A stretch of 64,000 bases of DNA from Hysterangium stoloniferum (lineage: Eukaryota > Basidiomycota > Agaricomycetes > Hysterangiales > Hysterangiaceae). A program made the translations under genes and the position numbers. Each line of letters starts with the position of its first letter. The stretch's first letter is position 1. The stretch covers positions 62,001 through 126,000 of the forward strand of contig WHVD01000093.1 in assembly GCA_015178975.1 (NCBI GenBank). The letters are read 5' to 3'. Under the pieces are notes generated by a model. The model did not search any database and was not told the DNA's origin. It worked only from the letters and a program-made list of their open reading frames with translations. Positions 53,176 through 63,345 of the stretch are shown in pieces.

Positions 53176-53645
53176 TGTTAAGTGCTGTGTTGGGAACGTA
53201 TCCCAGAACTATCAGGAAATAACTGGGAACTTGGAAACTCCTGGATAGGGTCAGGACATCAGCTTCAGCTTATGTGCTGTGCCCCTATGCAAATACTTGG
53301 AATGTCCTTAATTTCAGAGAAGGGATTTACACCAGAAGATTATGGATATTTAGAGTTCTGAAGAGTTCTGAATATTGAGTGTACAGAACAAAAGAAGGAA
53401 TATGAAACTAAGTCAATATCAGATCTAAGGTAGAGTACAAATTTGTGGAAACTAATATAGGTTCTTTCATTATTGTACTACAAACTAGGATCACAATAAG
53501 ACAGATTAGGGAAGTATTCTGAAATGGGAATACAACAAGCAAATGAATGAATACTTGTTAACTGACAAGTTACCAAATGCAGTACAAGGATGAGGTTCAG
53601 AATTATGGGAACTATAAATGTTTGGTGGATAGAAGTCAGATGTAC
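53176..53645 (-). mobile_element. Truncated LTR, family S
   Basis: It begins TGTTAAGTGCTGTGTTGGG, the reverse complement of the end of the LTR at 48360-48902, and follows it to about 53645, where it breaks off before the ...GGGTCGTAACA end. LTR motif at 53253-53285. Strongly CG-depleted. Confidence 0.72.
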
Positions 53646-54337
53646 TAATTAAAGTGGATCTATTGTAAAGGATAGATAAGCATATTATATTTACTACTAA
53701 ATCATAAAATATTGCAAATAGTAAAAGGTATTAATGAGACAGGTAGGGTTGACCATACTAAGGACAAGGATTGAGATGGAATAGGGACAAATGCAGGGGG
53801 CATAATAAACCAGATGTCAAACAGGCTCAGGAATAGATCAGGGTGAAGATCTTCAAGTATCTAAGGCACTCAGGATATCCAGTTGGTGTCCTGTTAATTG
53901 GTCATCCTGTAAAAAGAGAGATAAGTAGTTATAGGGTGGAATCCAGGGCCTGGCAGGTTTCCTGGATCCTAACACAGAAAAAAGATAAATATTCTGAGGT
54001 GGCAAATGGTATGGTGAAGTGATGCAAGGAATAATGGAATGCCATTGGAACAGAAATGAGATGGAGTGGCTAGAAAAGGAAATAATGAAGTGGGTGTGTT
54101 GTGTTATTGGGACACTATCATTGGAGATGCTGCTATTGGGAATACCAATATCAGTATGCCAGAAGACAGTACAGGTTGAAAACATACATAGGGTCCTGAA
54201 CAACATAGTTCTTAACAGGAAGGTTCTAAATAAATATTTGAACTGGAGATTAGTAGAATACAAGACAATAATTTATACTAAAAAATTCAATGACAGACAG
54301 ATGAGTGGAATGGAAGGAAAGTGGGGTATGAGTATGA
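53646..54337 (-). mobile_element. LTR debris, partly family J
   Basis: 53755-53900 is the reverse complement of 9403-9545, and 53960-53975 (TTTCCTGGATCCTAACA) is a family-J terminus. The remainder is AT-rich with no coding text and resembles family-F LTR sequence in places (GAGGTGGCAAATGG). Confidence 0.5.
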
Positions 54338-54592
54338 ATGAAGATAAATGGGGAGCTAGAATGTGCAGAGGCCCCCAATATGACATGGGAAGATGGAAGT
54401 CCAATGTGGAACAAAACACCTGATGGTGACATGATCAGACCAAAATGGAAGGTAATACAAAAAATGAAGATAAATGGGGAGCTAGAATGTGCAAAGGCCT
54501 CCATATTGGATGACATGCGAAGATGGAAGTCCAATGTGAAACAAAACATCTGATGGTGACATGATCAGCCCAAAATGGAAGGTAATACAAAA
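54338..54592 (+). repeat. Two tandem ~126-bp repeats
   Basis: Units at 54338-54463 and 54464-54592, starting ATGAAGATAAATGGGGAGCT and ending GGTAATACAA. They are about 90% alike. No function is seen; the overlapping ORF is a by-product. Confidence 0.85.
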
Positions 54593-54649
54593 GTTATGTG
54601 ATTAAGTATTGAGGCACTACCAACAAAGATGCTACAATCAAGAGGACCA

Positions 54650-55060
54650 ATGTCAGGATGCTGGATGAATAATGTTTGTGGAAGGATGTTTGGAGTGCTT
54701 GGAATAATACCTGTCATAATGGAACAAGACTGTAGTTGATACAAATGTCTCACAGAGTACTTTGAGTGAAGATCATAGAGCTGGCATTCATCCCTTGAAT
54801 AACAACCATTTCAACTCCAAAACAATTATGATTTGAATTGTACTGTCAGCAGTGTCCAGGTTGGCTCAGGTAATATAACTATCAGTAAGTCAGAGGTCAA
54901 TCACTGAAATAGTGGGATTGGCATCTGCACACTCCTGTCTCCTCAAATGCTTCAAGAGGAACAAAATTGGGGAAGAATGAAAATACTATTCTAAGCCAAA
55001 TATAACTGCTGATGTAGCATTTATGGACATTATTATTAACACATAGATAAGTAGGTAAGT
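54650..55060 (+). pseudogene. Second Helitron helicase C-terminal fragment
   Basis: It parallels 11660-11960 plus 12824-12960 without the TIR insertion: TGGAACAAGACT...TTGATACAAATG, then TCAGAGGTCAATCACTGAAA and GCACACTCCTGTCTCCTC. The translated pieces (IQMSHRVL, FELYCQQCPGWL, HTPVSS) are those of Helitron helicases, with many stops. It serves as the empty-site reference for the TIR element at 11915. Confidence 0.78.
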
Positions 55061-56727
55061 ATTCAGGCCCAGTTGTAAAGAGAGATATATGTCTTTTAGG
55101 TTCAACAATTTCAAAATGTACATGAAAGTATATAATTACAAATAATAAAATTTAAATAAGTTTTCGAGTTAGATGACATGCTCTGATAAATGCCCTAGGA
55201 TTGTTGATACTGAGTGGCTTTGTAAGCCGGAGTTGCTTGTCACACTGGTTGCTTGTGCTTACAAAGCAATGACATCCCTCCTGCCACTCCACCAACAAGT
55301 ATGGTGTGCGAGAGATGTGTCAAGGTAAACTTTTGCACAATGTACCCTCCTATAAATTAACAATTATTGAATAGAAACTCTCAAAAGTAGCTGCTCCAGA
55401 CCCCTTCTCGTCCTCTTCAAGTCAGGTCGCTTCCGGCTCACGCAAGATTGGAGAGAACAAGCTTTTGACAAAAGCTGGTGGCTCTAAAAGCCGGTATACA
55501 GTATGTCGAGTGGAGACTAATCAAATATCATTTAACGCTTCTATATAGCCGTATGGGGGAAAGTGTAAAGATTGCAGACAGAACGTGTCTCAGAATACAG
55601 CCAAATACTGTCATGGTACGTGATTCCATCTGATCCAACATGTGGAATATCTAATACTGCATAGGATGTGCCTATAAGAAAGGGATATGTAGTATATGTG
55701 GAAAGAAAGTTCTCGATACCAAAGGCTATGTCATGTCCAGCAAGTGATCGATATCCATTGAAATCGAGAGGCCGAGGGAATAGACGGATGGTCAGAGGAG
55801 CGTGTTGAACAATGTATATGTACGAGTACTTCAATCGAATATGAACGCCGCTACTTATCTTCTACATCCTTTATGGACCGTTTCAATTGTCGCAATATAT
55901 ACTCGTTTTGAATGGCATACTATTTTTTAGACGATACAACAATTTACGTAATGTAGAGTTCTTGCACTCCTCACTCGTGGCATGTTCTTCTCAGCAGATG
56001 AATCAGGTCAAATACGAGTTTCAGCTGATCTTGAGTTAGCAGCTCTTAAGTATGTCTGTGAACAGTACGTCTACAAATATCCCTGCCATTGTGTCGAGAG
56101 ACAGTATCCGACCACCGTTAATATATAGGACAACATGTATTATCTCCCCCATACGAAATGTTGCTCTATTACTTTAACCCGACTTCTGAGTGAGACCTTG
56201 GCCCACATGGTAATTCCCGTTTTTCTCCTGCTAATCACAGCTCAAAATTGCACATCAGACATGTGCGTATATATTCTCGAGTTTCGACTGTAGTGTTGAG
56301 TTTTGGAACAACTTGACGATGTATCTGTAATCTGAAGGAAGCACCTTGATGTAACGGAGTCCTGTCTTCTAGGCAACTGAGTTATTTGTTCTTTGTTTGC
56401 TAAAGCGATTACTCGGGATCCGATCCTATGCAGACATCACGGTTGTCATTATCGTAATCTAGTCTGTGGCTACACCATAACTCATGTGAGGCATAACCAA
56501 CTCAACGCAGACCTTTTCCCTCTTGCTTTAGGCGGACGCTAATACCCTTCGCTCACATTTAGCTTCAAACATGGCCTGAAAACAAAAAAACTCCCGCGAA
56601 TACTACGCTCCCTTTTCAGGAAGGCATTGAAGCCACTGAAGTCGACAAGATGACTGGCGGTACCTCATACCTTGCAACACAGTATCCAGGACAACTTTGG
56701 TTGCGCCTCGTTGACGATTTACCATAG
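55061..56727. other. Helitron tail, then intergenic
   Basis: 55061-55222 parallels the Helitron tail at 12960-13115. Beyond it, a minus-strand frame at 55541-55834 (97 codons, FPRPLDFNGYRSLAGHDIAF) has ordinary protein composition but no recognised family; it may be a gene remnant. 55850-56720 shows nothing else and should contain the 3' end of the next gene. Confidence 0.35.
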
Positions 56728-57744
56728 TTAAATTGAAATATCGCGCGCATCACGTTGGGCTTGTTCTGCTTCGAGTGCAAGGAGAAAAGCCTCAGCAACA
56801 TCGACTGCCTCCTTGGACTGCTGGGGATATGCATTTATGTAACCAGTGCGAAAATGTTGATAGATTGGATCAATGGCGCGTGGACGAGGGTAATAGGGAT
56901 CGTTAATGAAGAAAGCGTCTACAAGTTGCTTAATGTCCTCCTTCTTTCTGAGCCAAGAACGCAGCTTGGAAGTAGTAATTAGTTGTGTAGAACGACCTTG
57001 AACGGCAAACAAGCAATATACCTGATTGAAATCAATAACATACACCTCTATGCCACTGAAGGATGCCCCACCCATGACAAACTCAATGTCACGGCCATCG
57101 TATCCAGCCAGCCAGTGTAGACGTCCCAACATTTCTCCCATGCCAGTTGCGATCTCTTCAACTGATGGGAGGGTAGTGCTAGTTACACTACTAAGGACTT
57201 GGGTGTAGCGAGCAACATCCAAGGGGAAGTTCGCAGAGTTAAAGAACTTATTAGGCCTTCCACCGGTTGCTATGATTTTGCCGAAATAAAGTCGACAAAG
57301 CGATGGTACCGGTGCATCCTTAGCCGTCGTTGGATAAAACAATACACGAATTATTTGAGCGGTTGCCAACGGAAGAGGAAAGACTTGATCCATTGCATAG
57401 GCCGCGCTTCCCAAGTTCAAGGCTTCGAAATCATCCTCCATGACGGAAGGACGTCGAGTTCGGGTGCTAGATCCTGGAGGCGTACCCATGGGGAAAACAA
57501 AAGTGGGTTCAACATCTGGATCGTAGTACGCGAGAGGGCGAGGAATTGAAAAGAATGCATTAGTGTTGCAGGAATGGTACAGTGAGCAGAGCGCCTCAAA
57601 CTCCGCTTTGAGTTCCGGGGCACGCTGTAGCACAAGGACGTGCTTGAAAGCAACAGGGCGGCCAGTGAGGATGGAGACGGTAGCTAAACTGCCTCTACCA
57701 ATTGCCACGACTTTCCATTCAGGATTGGTGTCCGACGAAGACAT
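56728..57744 (-). CDS. DUF3669-like protein, 2 exons
   Basis: Exons 57022-57744 and 56728-56964; the 57-nt intron is GTATAT...CCAAG with a CTAAT branch site and happens to be readable in frame. The product is 319 aa, starting MSSSDTNPEWKVVAIGRGS. The text EMLGRLHWLAGYDGRDIEFV and VYVIDFNQ, with IRVLFYPT and FINDPYYPRP, matches fungal proteins annotated as DUF3669 (some called zinc-finger, some kinase-fold-like); the HWLAGYDGRDIEFVMGG and IDFNQ order recalls the end of a kinase-like fold. No catalytic site is claimed. The first true ATG is at 57742-57744. A pogo-like transposon sits 88 bp upstream of it. Confidence 0.75.
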   Translation of the reverse strand: MSSSDTNPEWKVVAIGRGSLATVSILTGRPVAFKHVLVLQRAPELKAEFEALCSLYHSCNTNAFFSIPRPLAYYDPDVEPTFVFPMGTPPGSSTRTRRPSVMEDDFEALNLGSAAYAMDQVFPLPLATAQIIRVLFYPTTAKDAPVPSLCRLYFGKIIATGGRPNKFFNSANFPLDVARYTQVLSSVTSTTLPSVEEIATGMGEMLGRLHWLAGYDGRDIEFVMGGASFSGIEVYVIDFNQVYCLFAVQGRSTQLITTSKLRSWLRKKEDIKQLVDAFFINDPYYPRPRAIDPIYQHFRTGYINAYPQQSKEAVDVAEAFLLALEAEQAQRDARDISI

Positions 57745-57832
57745 AGGGACAGTAATAAGCGTCAAGGCACGAGGTCAATGTGAGTGGACGGAAGCGCTGA
57801 CGGCATCTGTTTCCGTACTCGGAGTTGACTTA

Positions 57833-60582
57833 CAGTCGAACCCCTCTTAACCCATACCCCTCGGTGGATGGCCCAAGGTATGGGTTATGAGGGGTTATGG
57901 GTTTGGAGAGGTATGCTAAAAATAGTCTCAAAAATGGTGGAAAATTTGTAAAAAATCTTCGAAAGGATTATAGAATTATGTTAAACTACATTACTGCAAC
58001 AAGTGTAGACTAAGGTGTGTGATCCATCTATGATTTCTGAAAGAAGTCAGTTATAACAGTTTCTTTCAGACTCGTCGTTGCTTCGAGGCGGAGCTGCCGT
58101 TTGAATGAGCCCAGAATTGCTTCGAATTTGCGTGTGATGGGGTCATTCCTGTCATCAATGTACCTGTTGATGGTGGATACTGCCTTGAGAACATCACGCC
58201 GGGTGGGGTGAGGTTCAATGGGTATATCCTCATCAACATCGTCTCCACCATTTATCTCGATGTTCTCGTGTGCCACAATTGAATCAATAACACACTGATA
58301 TATTTCCTTGTCCGATGCCTCCATCAAGGCATGAGATTCACCAGCCGGGTTGAGAAGAGATTCAACATCCATTCGATTCTTCATCTGGAGTGCCCCTGTA
58401 GCAACCAAATCATCGAGTGCAGCCTCAACTTGCTTTTCAGTGTGGGCAACTGGATACATTTGGGACTCGGAGGAAGGATCATTGAGGAGTGAAGTAATTG
58501 GAATTAAAGGGTGAGACAAAGTGGGATTTATCTCAGGTAAGATTCCTGCTTTGCGCCAGCAATTGCGAATGGTCGTTGTGTCGACATCATGCCAAGAAGC
58601 ATCTGCTATCCGCATTGCTTGCAACTGATTGATGTCATAGATTTGAGCTGGTGTTATACCTTCGTCGTAACGATCAACAGCCCGTTGAATGAACCTGGTA
58701 CGGTAGTGGGCTTTGAAGCATCTGATGATACCTTGGTCATTTGGTTGGACATGTGCAGTGAGGTTTGGCTCGAAGTTTTCAACTTGGATGTTTTGAAGGT
58801 TGGTAGGAACAATGTGGCCAGAAAAGTTATCTTGAAGAAGAAGTATTTTTCGATTTTTGTCTCCAAGTTCGTGATCCCATTGCTGAATCCAGTCTTGATA
58901 GAGTTGTGCAGTCATCCAAGCTTTTGCATTATTTCGGTAGTAAAACCCCAATTGGATTCCGGTCTTCTTGTTGAAAGCTCGTGGCTGTGCTGCTTTCCCA
59001 ATGATGAAAGCTGGGAGTTTCTCAGACCCATCAGCATTTGTTGTGAATGTGTATGTCAACCTGAGCTTTTTGTTTTTGACTCCTGATTGTTTATGATCTG
59101 ACAGGCCTCTGTCTGGTACAAGTCTATGCATTGGAGTCAGATATGGAGGTAGAAATAAGGAAATAGGTATGTACCCATAAACAAGACCTGTTTCATCCAT
59201 GTTAAAGATATCACGACGCTCATATTTGTACTTTATAATAAGCTCTTGAATCCGTTTTTGCTCCCTCTCCACAGTGTCAGCATGTGCTGATGCGGCTTCC
59301 CCATGTCTCTTCATCTCCTTCAAGCCATTCCTGTCCTTGAAACGTGCCAACCAACCATTGCTCAATGCCAGTCTCTCATCTTCGGGAATACCCACCAAGT
59401 CTGCAAACTGGTTCCATTTCTGGCAAAGGACTTCCCCAGTAAGCAGAATTTCATCACCCATGGCCTTCAAAACCCATAAATACATCATTTCAGAAACCTC
59501 CGGATGCTCAGTCTGTCGAGCTCGTTTCATCATCCAGTCACTTTGGTGGTTTGCCTGTTCCCAAAGCTCATGCCATTTTGCTTCTTCTTTGATCCATGCT
59601 GAGACTAATGGCTGTTTGATCTTAAGGTTTGGGTAGATTGGATTGAAATGCTGAGCCGTCTTTGATTGGTTTTGGCCATTTTTGTGGTGCCAATCAAGGA
59701 TTTCTATGCGCTGAGCCAATGTAGCATTTTCTTTCTTTGTAAAAGTACGAGCAGTGACTGGCTTATCAGATTTCTTCTTAGGTGCTTTAGGTCCTTTCTC
59801 GTATATGGAATCTTCACAGAGTTATTAGTAATTTGCTTTTCTCAGGCATTAAAAAAGTTGTACATTTCCGTTTGTTTCCTGCAACCTTCACCAAGTCACC
59901 AGCCCACTCCCTCAGCTTCCTCACAATTGCCTTTCCATTTTCATCCAAGCGTTCAAGCCCTCGCTCATAGTCTGAGGCTGACTCCAAGGTGTCAAGAACA
60001 CATTGCTCATCAATAGTGTTTGCTTCATTGTCCAACCAGTGCCCATCTGATGACGAAATGGTTTCTGCCCTAGCTAGCTTTGCACTAAGTTCCTTCTTGC
60101 GAGTCTTGATTGTTTCTGTAAATTTAGCAAGCCCTTTCTTAAGAATTTCAAGTGGTCTAGGAGCCATACTATCCTTGGATATGGATAATAAAAGCTCAGT
60201 AGGTTCAATCAACAAACAACTATAGATACGACACATTCTATCAGCCACGGACACATATTTCAAACTCAGCTCAATAGGATTGTCATATTAATATTTTTCG
60301 AGGGGAAAAAAAATTGTAAAAGTTTACTTGGGGGCTATTCAGTAGGTGCAGTGGTGCATCATTGTGATGAGCTAACAATGATTGATTATTTGACAATAAA
60401 ATTAAGGGACTACATCTAATTCAGTATGGGTTTTGCCTTCTGAGGGGTATGGGTTATGGGTTATTGCGGACCTATGGGTTATGGTATGCAATTTCCTGCG
60501 AACCAAGTTGGTAGACAGCTCGAACTATGGGATATAAGGGGTTATGGGTTATCAGAGGTATGGGTTAAGAGGGGTTCGACTG
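57833..60582 (-). mobile_element. Pogo-like (Fot/Tigger group) DNA transposon, intact, TSD TA
   Basis: 2750 bp with terminal inverted repeats CAGTCGAACCCCTCTTAACC at both ends, flanked by TA (57831-57832, 60583-60584). Subterminal regions contain several ATGGGTTATG repeats on both sides (about 57885-57905; 60440-60570), possible transposase binding sites. The transposase gene between them has no visible defect. It lies in the 5' region of the DUF3669-like gene, in the same orientation. Confidence 0.93.
58028..60167 (-). CDS. Pogo-like DDE_1 transposase, intact, 3 exons
   Basis: Exons 59864-60167, 59175-59811 and 58028-59123; introns of 52 nt (GTACAA...GAAG) and 51 nt (GTACAT...CATAG); 678 aa. 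The second intron is readable in frame but its removal restores the family text GLVYGLVPDRGL. Residues 1-100 form a charged, helical region. Then come a CENPB-type HTH (TKKENATL, RIEILDWHHKNGQNQSKTAQ) and a second HTH (WNQFADLVGIPEDERLALSN then GWLARFKDR). The catalytic core has D307 (NMDETG), D412 (LLQDNFSGH) and D443 (QPNDQGIIRCFK). It should cut and paste the element at TA sites. No stop or frameshift. The start chosen is MAPRPLEILKKG. Confidence 0.88.
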
Positions 60583-61234
60583 TAGTTCACCAAATTTAAG
60601 GCATTTTGCTTCCGCCTCGCGGGATACTCTTAGACTACTATCCCGCGCAGGCGCCTTTTTGTATTATGTAATGAGACGGCTTTTCCCACGCTGTTTGGTT
60701 CCTGTGGTTAATCGAAAAAAAAAACGTAATATAATATAGGAAAGACGAGGGATCGTCAGCACTCAACGAGGACAATGACCGACACTGACGCTGATGTTCA
60801 ATAAATACCAACCAGGCGTCTTCCAAGGCAAAGTTTTCGGTGGCGGTGGTGATGGTGACACCTTTTTATCGTTCATCTACTTGAGTATACCTGAAACTGC
60901 ACTTCGCCGTTAATTCAGTGAAGCTATTTGAAAGGGTAGCGCATGATTTTGAAATCCAGATTTATTTATTTTTAAAAAAGGAAAGAAAAGATATGTGATT
61001 AATTACTTCTTAATGCATGAGATGGGACTCTGACCGTGATTATCTATATAGCGGTCTCCCAAAATGGAGATGAGGAGAGACTACACGGAGAGACTACACT
61101 TACAGCCTGAGGCACATATACAGCATTAAATGTGAGCATCTACATACCTGGTTAAATTTTGGAAAAAAGATAAACATATCACTGATATAATAGATGCTTT
61201 TAGGCTGTGAAGGCATTGAGTGGGATACTGCATG
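60583..61234. other. Displaced upstream region of the DUF3669-like gene
   Basis: Sequence that adjoined 57832 before the pogo-like insertion. It probably contains the original promoter of that gene, now 2.8 kb further from the start codon. No ORF of note. Confidence 0.45.
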
Positions 61235-61800
61235 GTGGGTGGCAAGCGAAGTATACAATTTATGTTGACAATTGGAGTCACCAAGAGGCCAGTCTTGCTT
61301 GGGCTCCTAACGACACCTTCAGTTGGCAGTTTTGGATTGGTGGTACTTTTTTTTTTTTTTTGTATATACAGTCTTGACATTTACTGGGATTAGGTGGAGC
61401 TAAGGTAATCGGAAATACCGCTCAAATGATCGGACCATTGGTTGCAAAGGTTCTATATTTTTGTGAGACCACATGTTTGATTCCAATTAGCTAATTTTAC
61501 AGGAAATCATCAATTTTGGTAAAGAGCATTTTGCTGCACAAACATCTGGTGAACCTGGCCCCAATGTCGGACGAGGAATCGGTTTGGCTATTGGGTTATT
61601 TTTTTTTACTTTAACTTCTGCTGTGATGCAACAGCAGGTGACTCGGGCATACGTCAGTCTACAGATTTTGAAATATTGACGACTATGTGTTATAGTTTTT
61701 CTGGCACTCTGTGAGCAATGGTGTATTAGCTCACTCAGCTCTTATTGCTTCAATTTATGAGAGAGGTGTTTTCCTTGCTCCTGCTGCCCATCCTGTACAC
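61235..61800 (+). pseudogene. ABCC (MRP-type) ABC transporter relic
   Basis: Plus-strand pieces in changing frames: QEASLAWAPNDTFSWQFWIG, GGAKVIGNTAQMIGPLVAKE, IINFGKEHFAAQTSGEPGPN, VGRGIGLAIGLFFFTLTSAV and, after a likely intron (GTGACTCGG...TATAG), FFWHSVSNGVLAHSALIASI with YERGVFLAPAA. This is the start of the first transmembrane domain of fungal ABCC transporters. The next exons, both nucleotide-binding domains and any start codon are missing, and frames do not join cleanly, so it is a fragment. Confidence 0.68.
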
Positions 61801-62776
61801 TCATAATTTCAAATAACATCAAAAATCATGAATACCATATACTGATCCACCCAAGTGCAAGTCACTGGTGGACAGGAAAGAATGTCACTGACCAAGTAAT
61901 CACACCATTCTAATATTATTACATATAAGTTGGGTCAAAATGGTGGGGGAAAAAACATGGTGAGTACTCACCAGCTGCTAATGTACCTGCACATCCCATA
62001 GATTGTAGTTGTACAGGGGCAGGACGAGTGGCGAAAATGACATTGTGTGCGCCCTTGGTGTGGCCTCCAAAATTGACGACTGCCACCACATACATTCAAT
62101 GATACTGTTGTGTGTGTGCCCTGTCAACTTTTCTGAGAATGCCCTACCGTGACTTTGAGAGTGTTGTTTACATTCATATGGCAAGTCATTCTGCACATTA
62201 CTTACACTGTGATAAGAATGCACTGCTGATGCCGTTCAAGGGATAATCATTTGCACTCTGTCACATGTGTCAATATGGGTGATATCATCCAATGAAGATT
62301 CCAACTAACATATACTCCATATGTTTACTGGCGTGGCACGGTCAGTCTTTATTCCAGCTCCAGTATATTTCAACTGCCCATCTACGGCGCAAAACAACCA
62401 GGGCGGGAGTTAACAAAGATCAGAAAGCGCCAACGAATGCCAATCATAAGCTTACAAGTGAACTTCATGAATCATGTGTCCTGCTGATAGTCGAAACTTT
62501 GTCGCAAAGAATTATCCAGATTGGCTACATCTGTTGGGTGTTTAGATGAGTCACCAGACTCTTCATCTCCACCCGCAGAGGAAGAACAGGTAGCAATATC
62601 TGCAGCAACAGAAAAGACTGTGTAAAAGATCACAAAGATGTTTTAGCTGCTAGTGCAGCCACTTTATCGACTGATCCTTCTACGGAAGAGTTGGTACACC
62701 CTCCTTGTTTGTTCCCACAATGTATCCCCCTCCTCTGAGTGAAAAGGCAAGAGGAAAGTTACATGCACGAAGCCCT
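61801..62776. other. No intact gene; possible continuation of relics
   Basis: Short frames on both strands only. 62360-62550 (plus) has HLRRKTTRAGVNKDQKAPT, which might be transporter debris, but the evidence is weak. From 62540, ESPDSSSPPAEEEQVAISAA leads into the next relic. Confidence 0.3.
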
Positions 62777-63345
62777 TCTCTAGATGGTAGTGACAGTACA
62801 ATATTGGGATATACAAGTTACTAGAGTGCCAGCGGATTTGTGGCAACAGAAGAATGGGTTGAATCATGGCAGAAGGGGCTTCCTAATGGAGTCCATTTTA
62901 CTTGCGGTCACTGAGGTACGTTTAATTAATCCTTTCGATTGTTCTTCAAATAATTATACCATTATATAACTATTAGCTTCTTCCTCTCATACAATCATCC
63001 TCCCCACTATCAGTTGCCCTACTTGCATCTACAATACTTGTAGGCATTCTTCCTCCTCCTCCAGCTATAATCTCTCGTTGGTTCCAATGGACAGAATGCA
63101 GCAAAGTTTGGAGAAAGGTAAACATTTTCTAACCCCTATCTGTCACTTACATCACACTCATTTCTTCTCTTTTCCATTAAGGACTGTTAACACGGCGTGA
63201 TCAGGCAATTGCAAATGTGACAAGTGCTGTTGGAAACATGTGGAGTGCCGTTGGCAGAGGCAGGACTGGTCAACCTGGCATAGGGAGCCCGAGAAGTAGC
63301 AGGGATGGTGGTGAGGGAGGCACGGGATGGAGGCAGTGATGAGGT
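62777..63345 (+). pseudogene. Relic of an unidentified gene
   Basis: Three plus-strand pieces look like successive exons separated by short introns: TVQYWDIQVTRVPADLWQQK with GLNHGRRGFLMESILLAVTE (62784-62910), SPLSVALLASTILVGILPPP with ISRWFQWTECSKVW (63000-63115), and LLTRRDQAIANVTSAVGNMW with SAVGRGRTGQPGIGSPRSS (63182-63340). The second has one hydrophobic segment and would fit a membrane protein; the third is a soluble, Gly/Arg-rich tail. No start or upstream domain is visible and I do not recognise the family. Confidence 0.4.

Noticed and set aside
58589-59086. 165-codon plus-strand ORF
   Set aside because: Antisense to the pogo-like transposase, whose domain order is clear.
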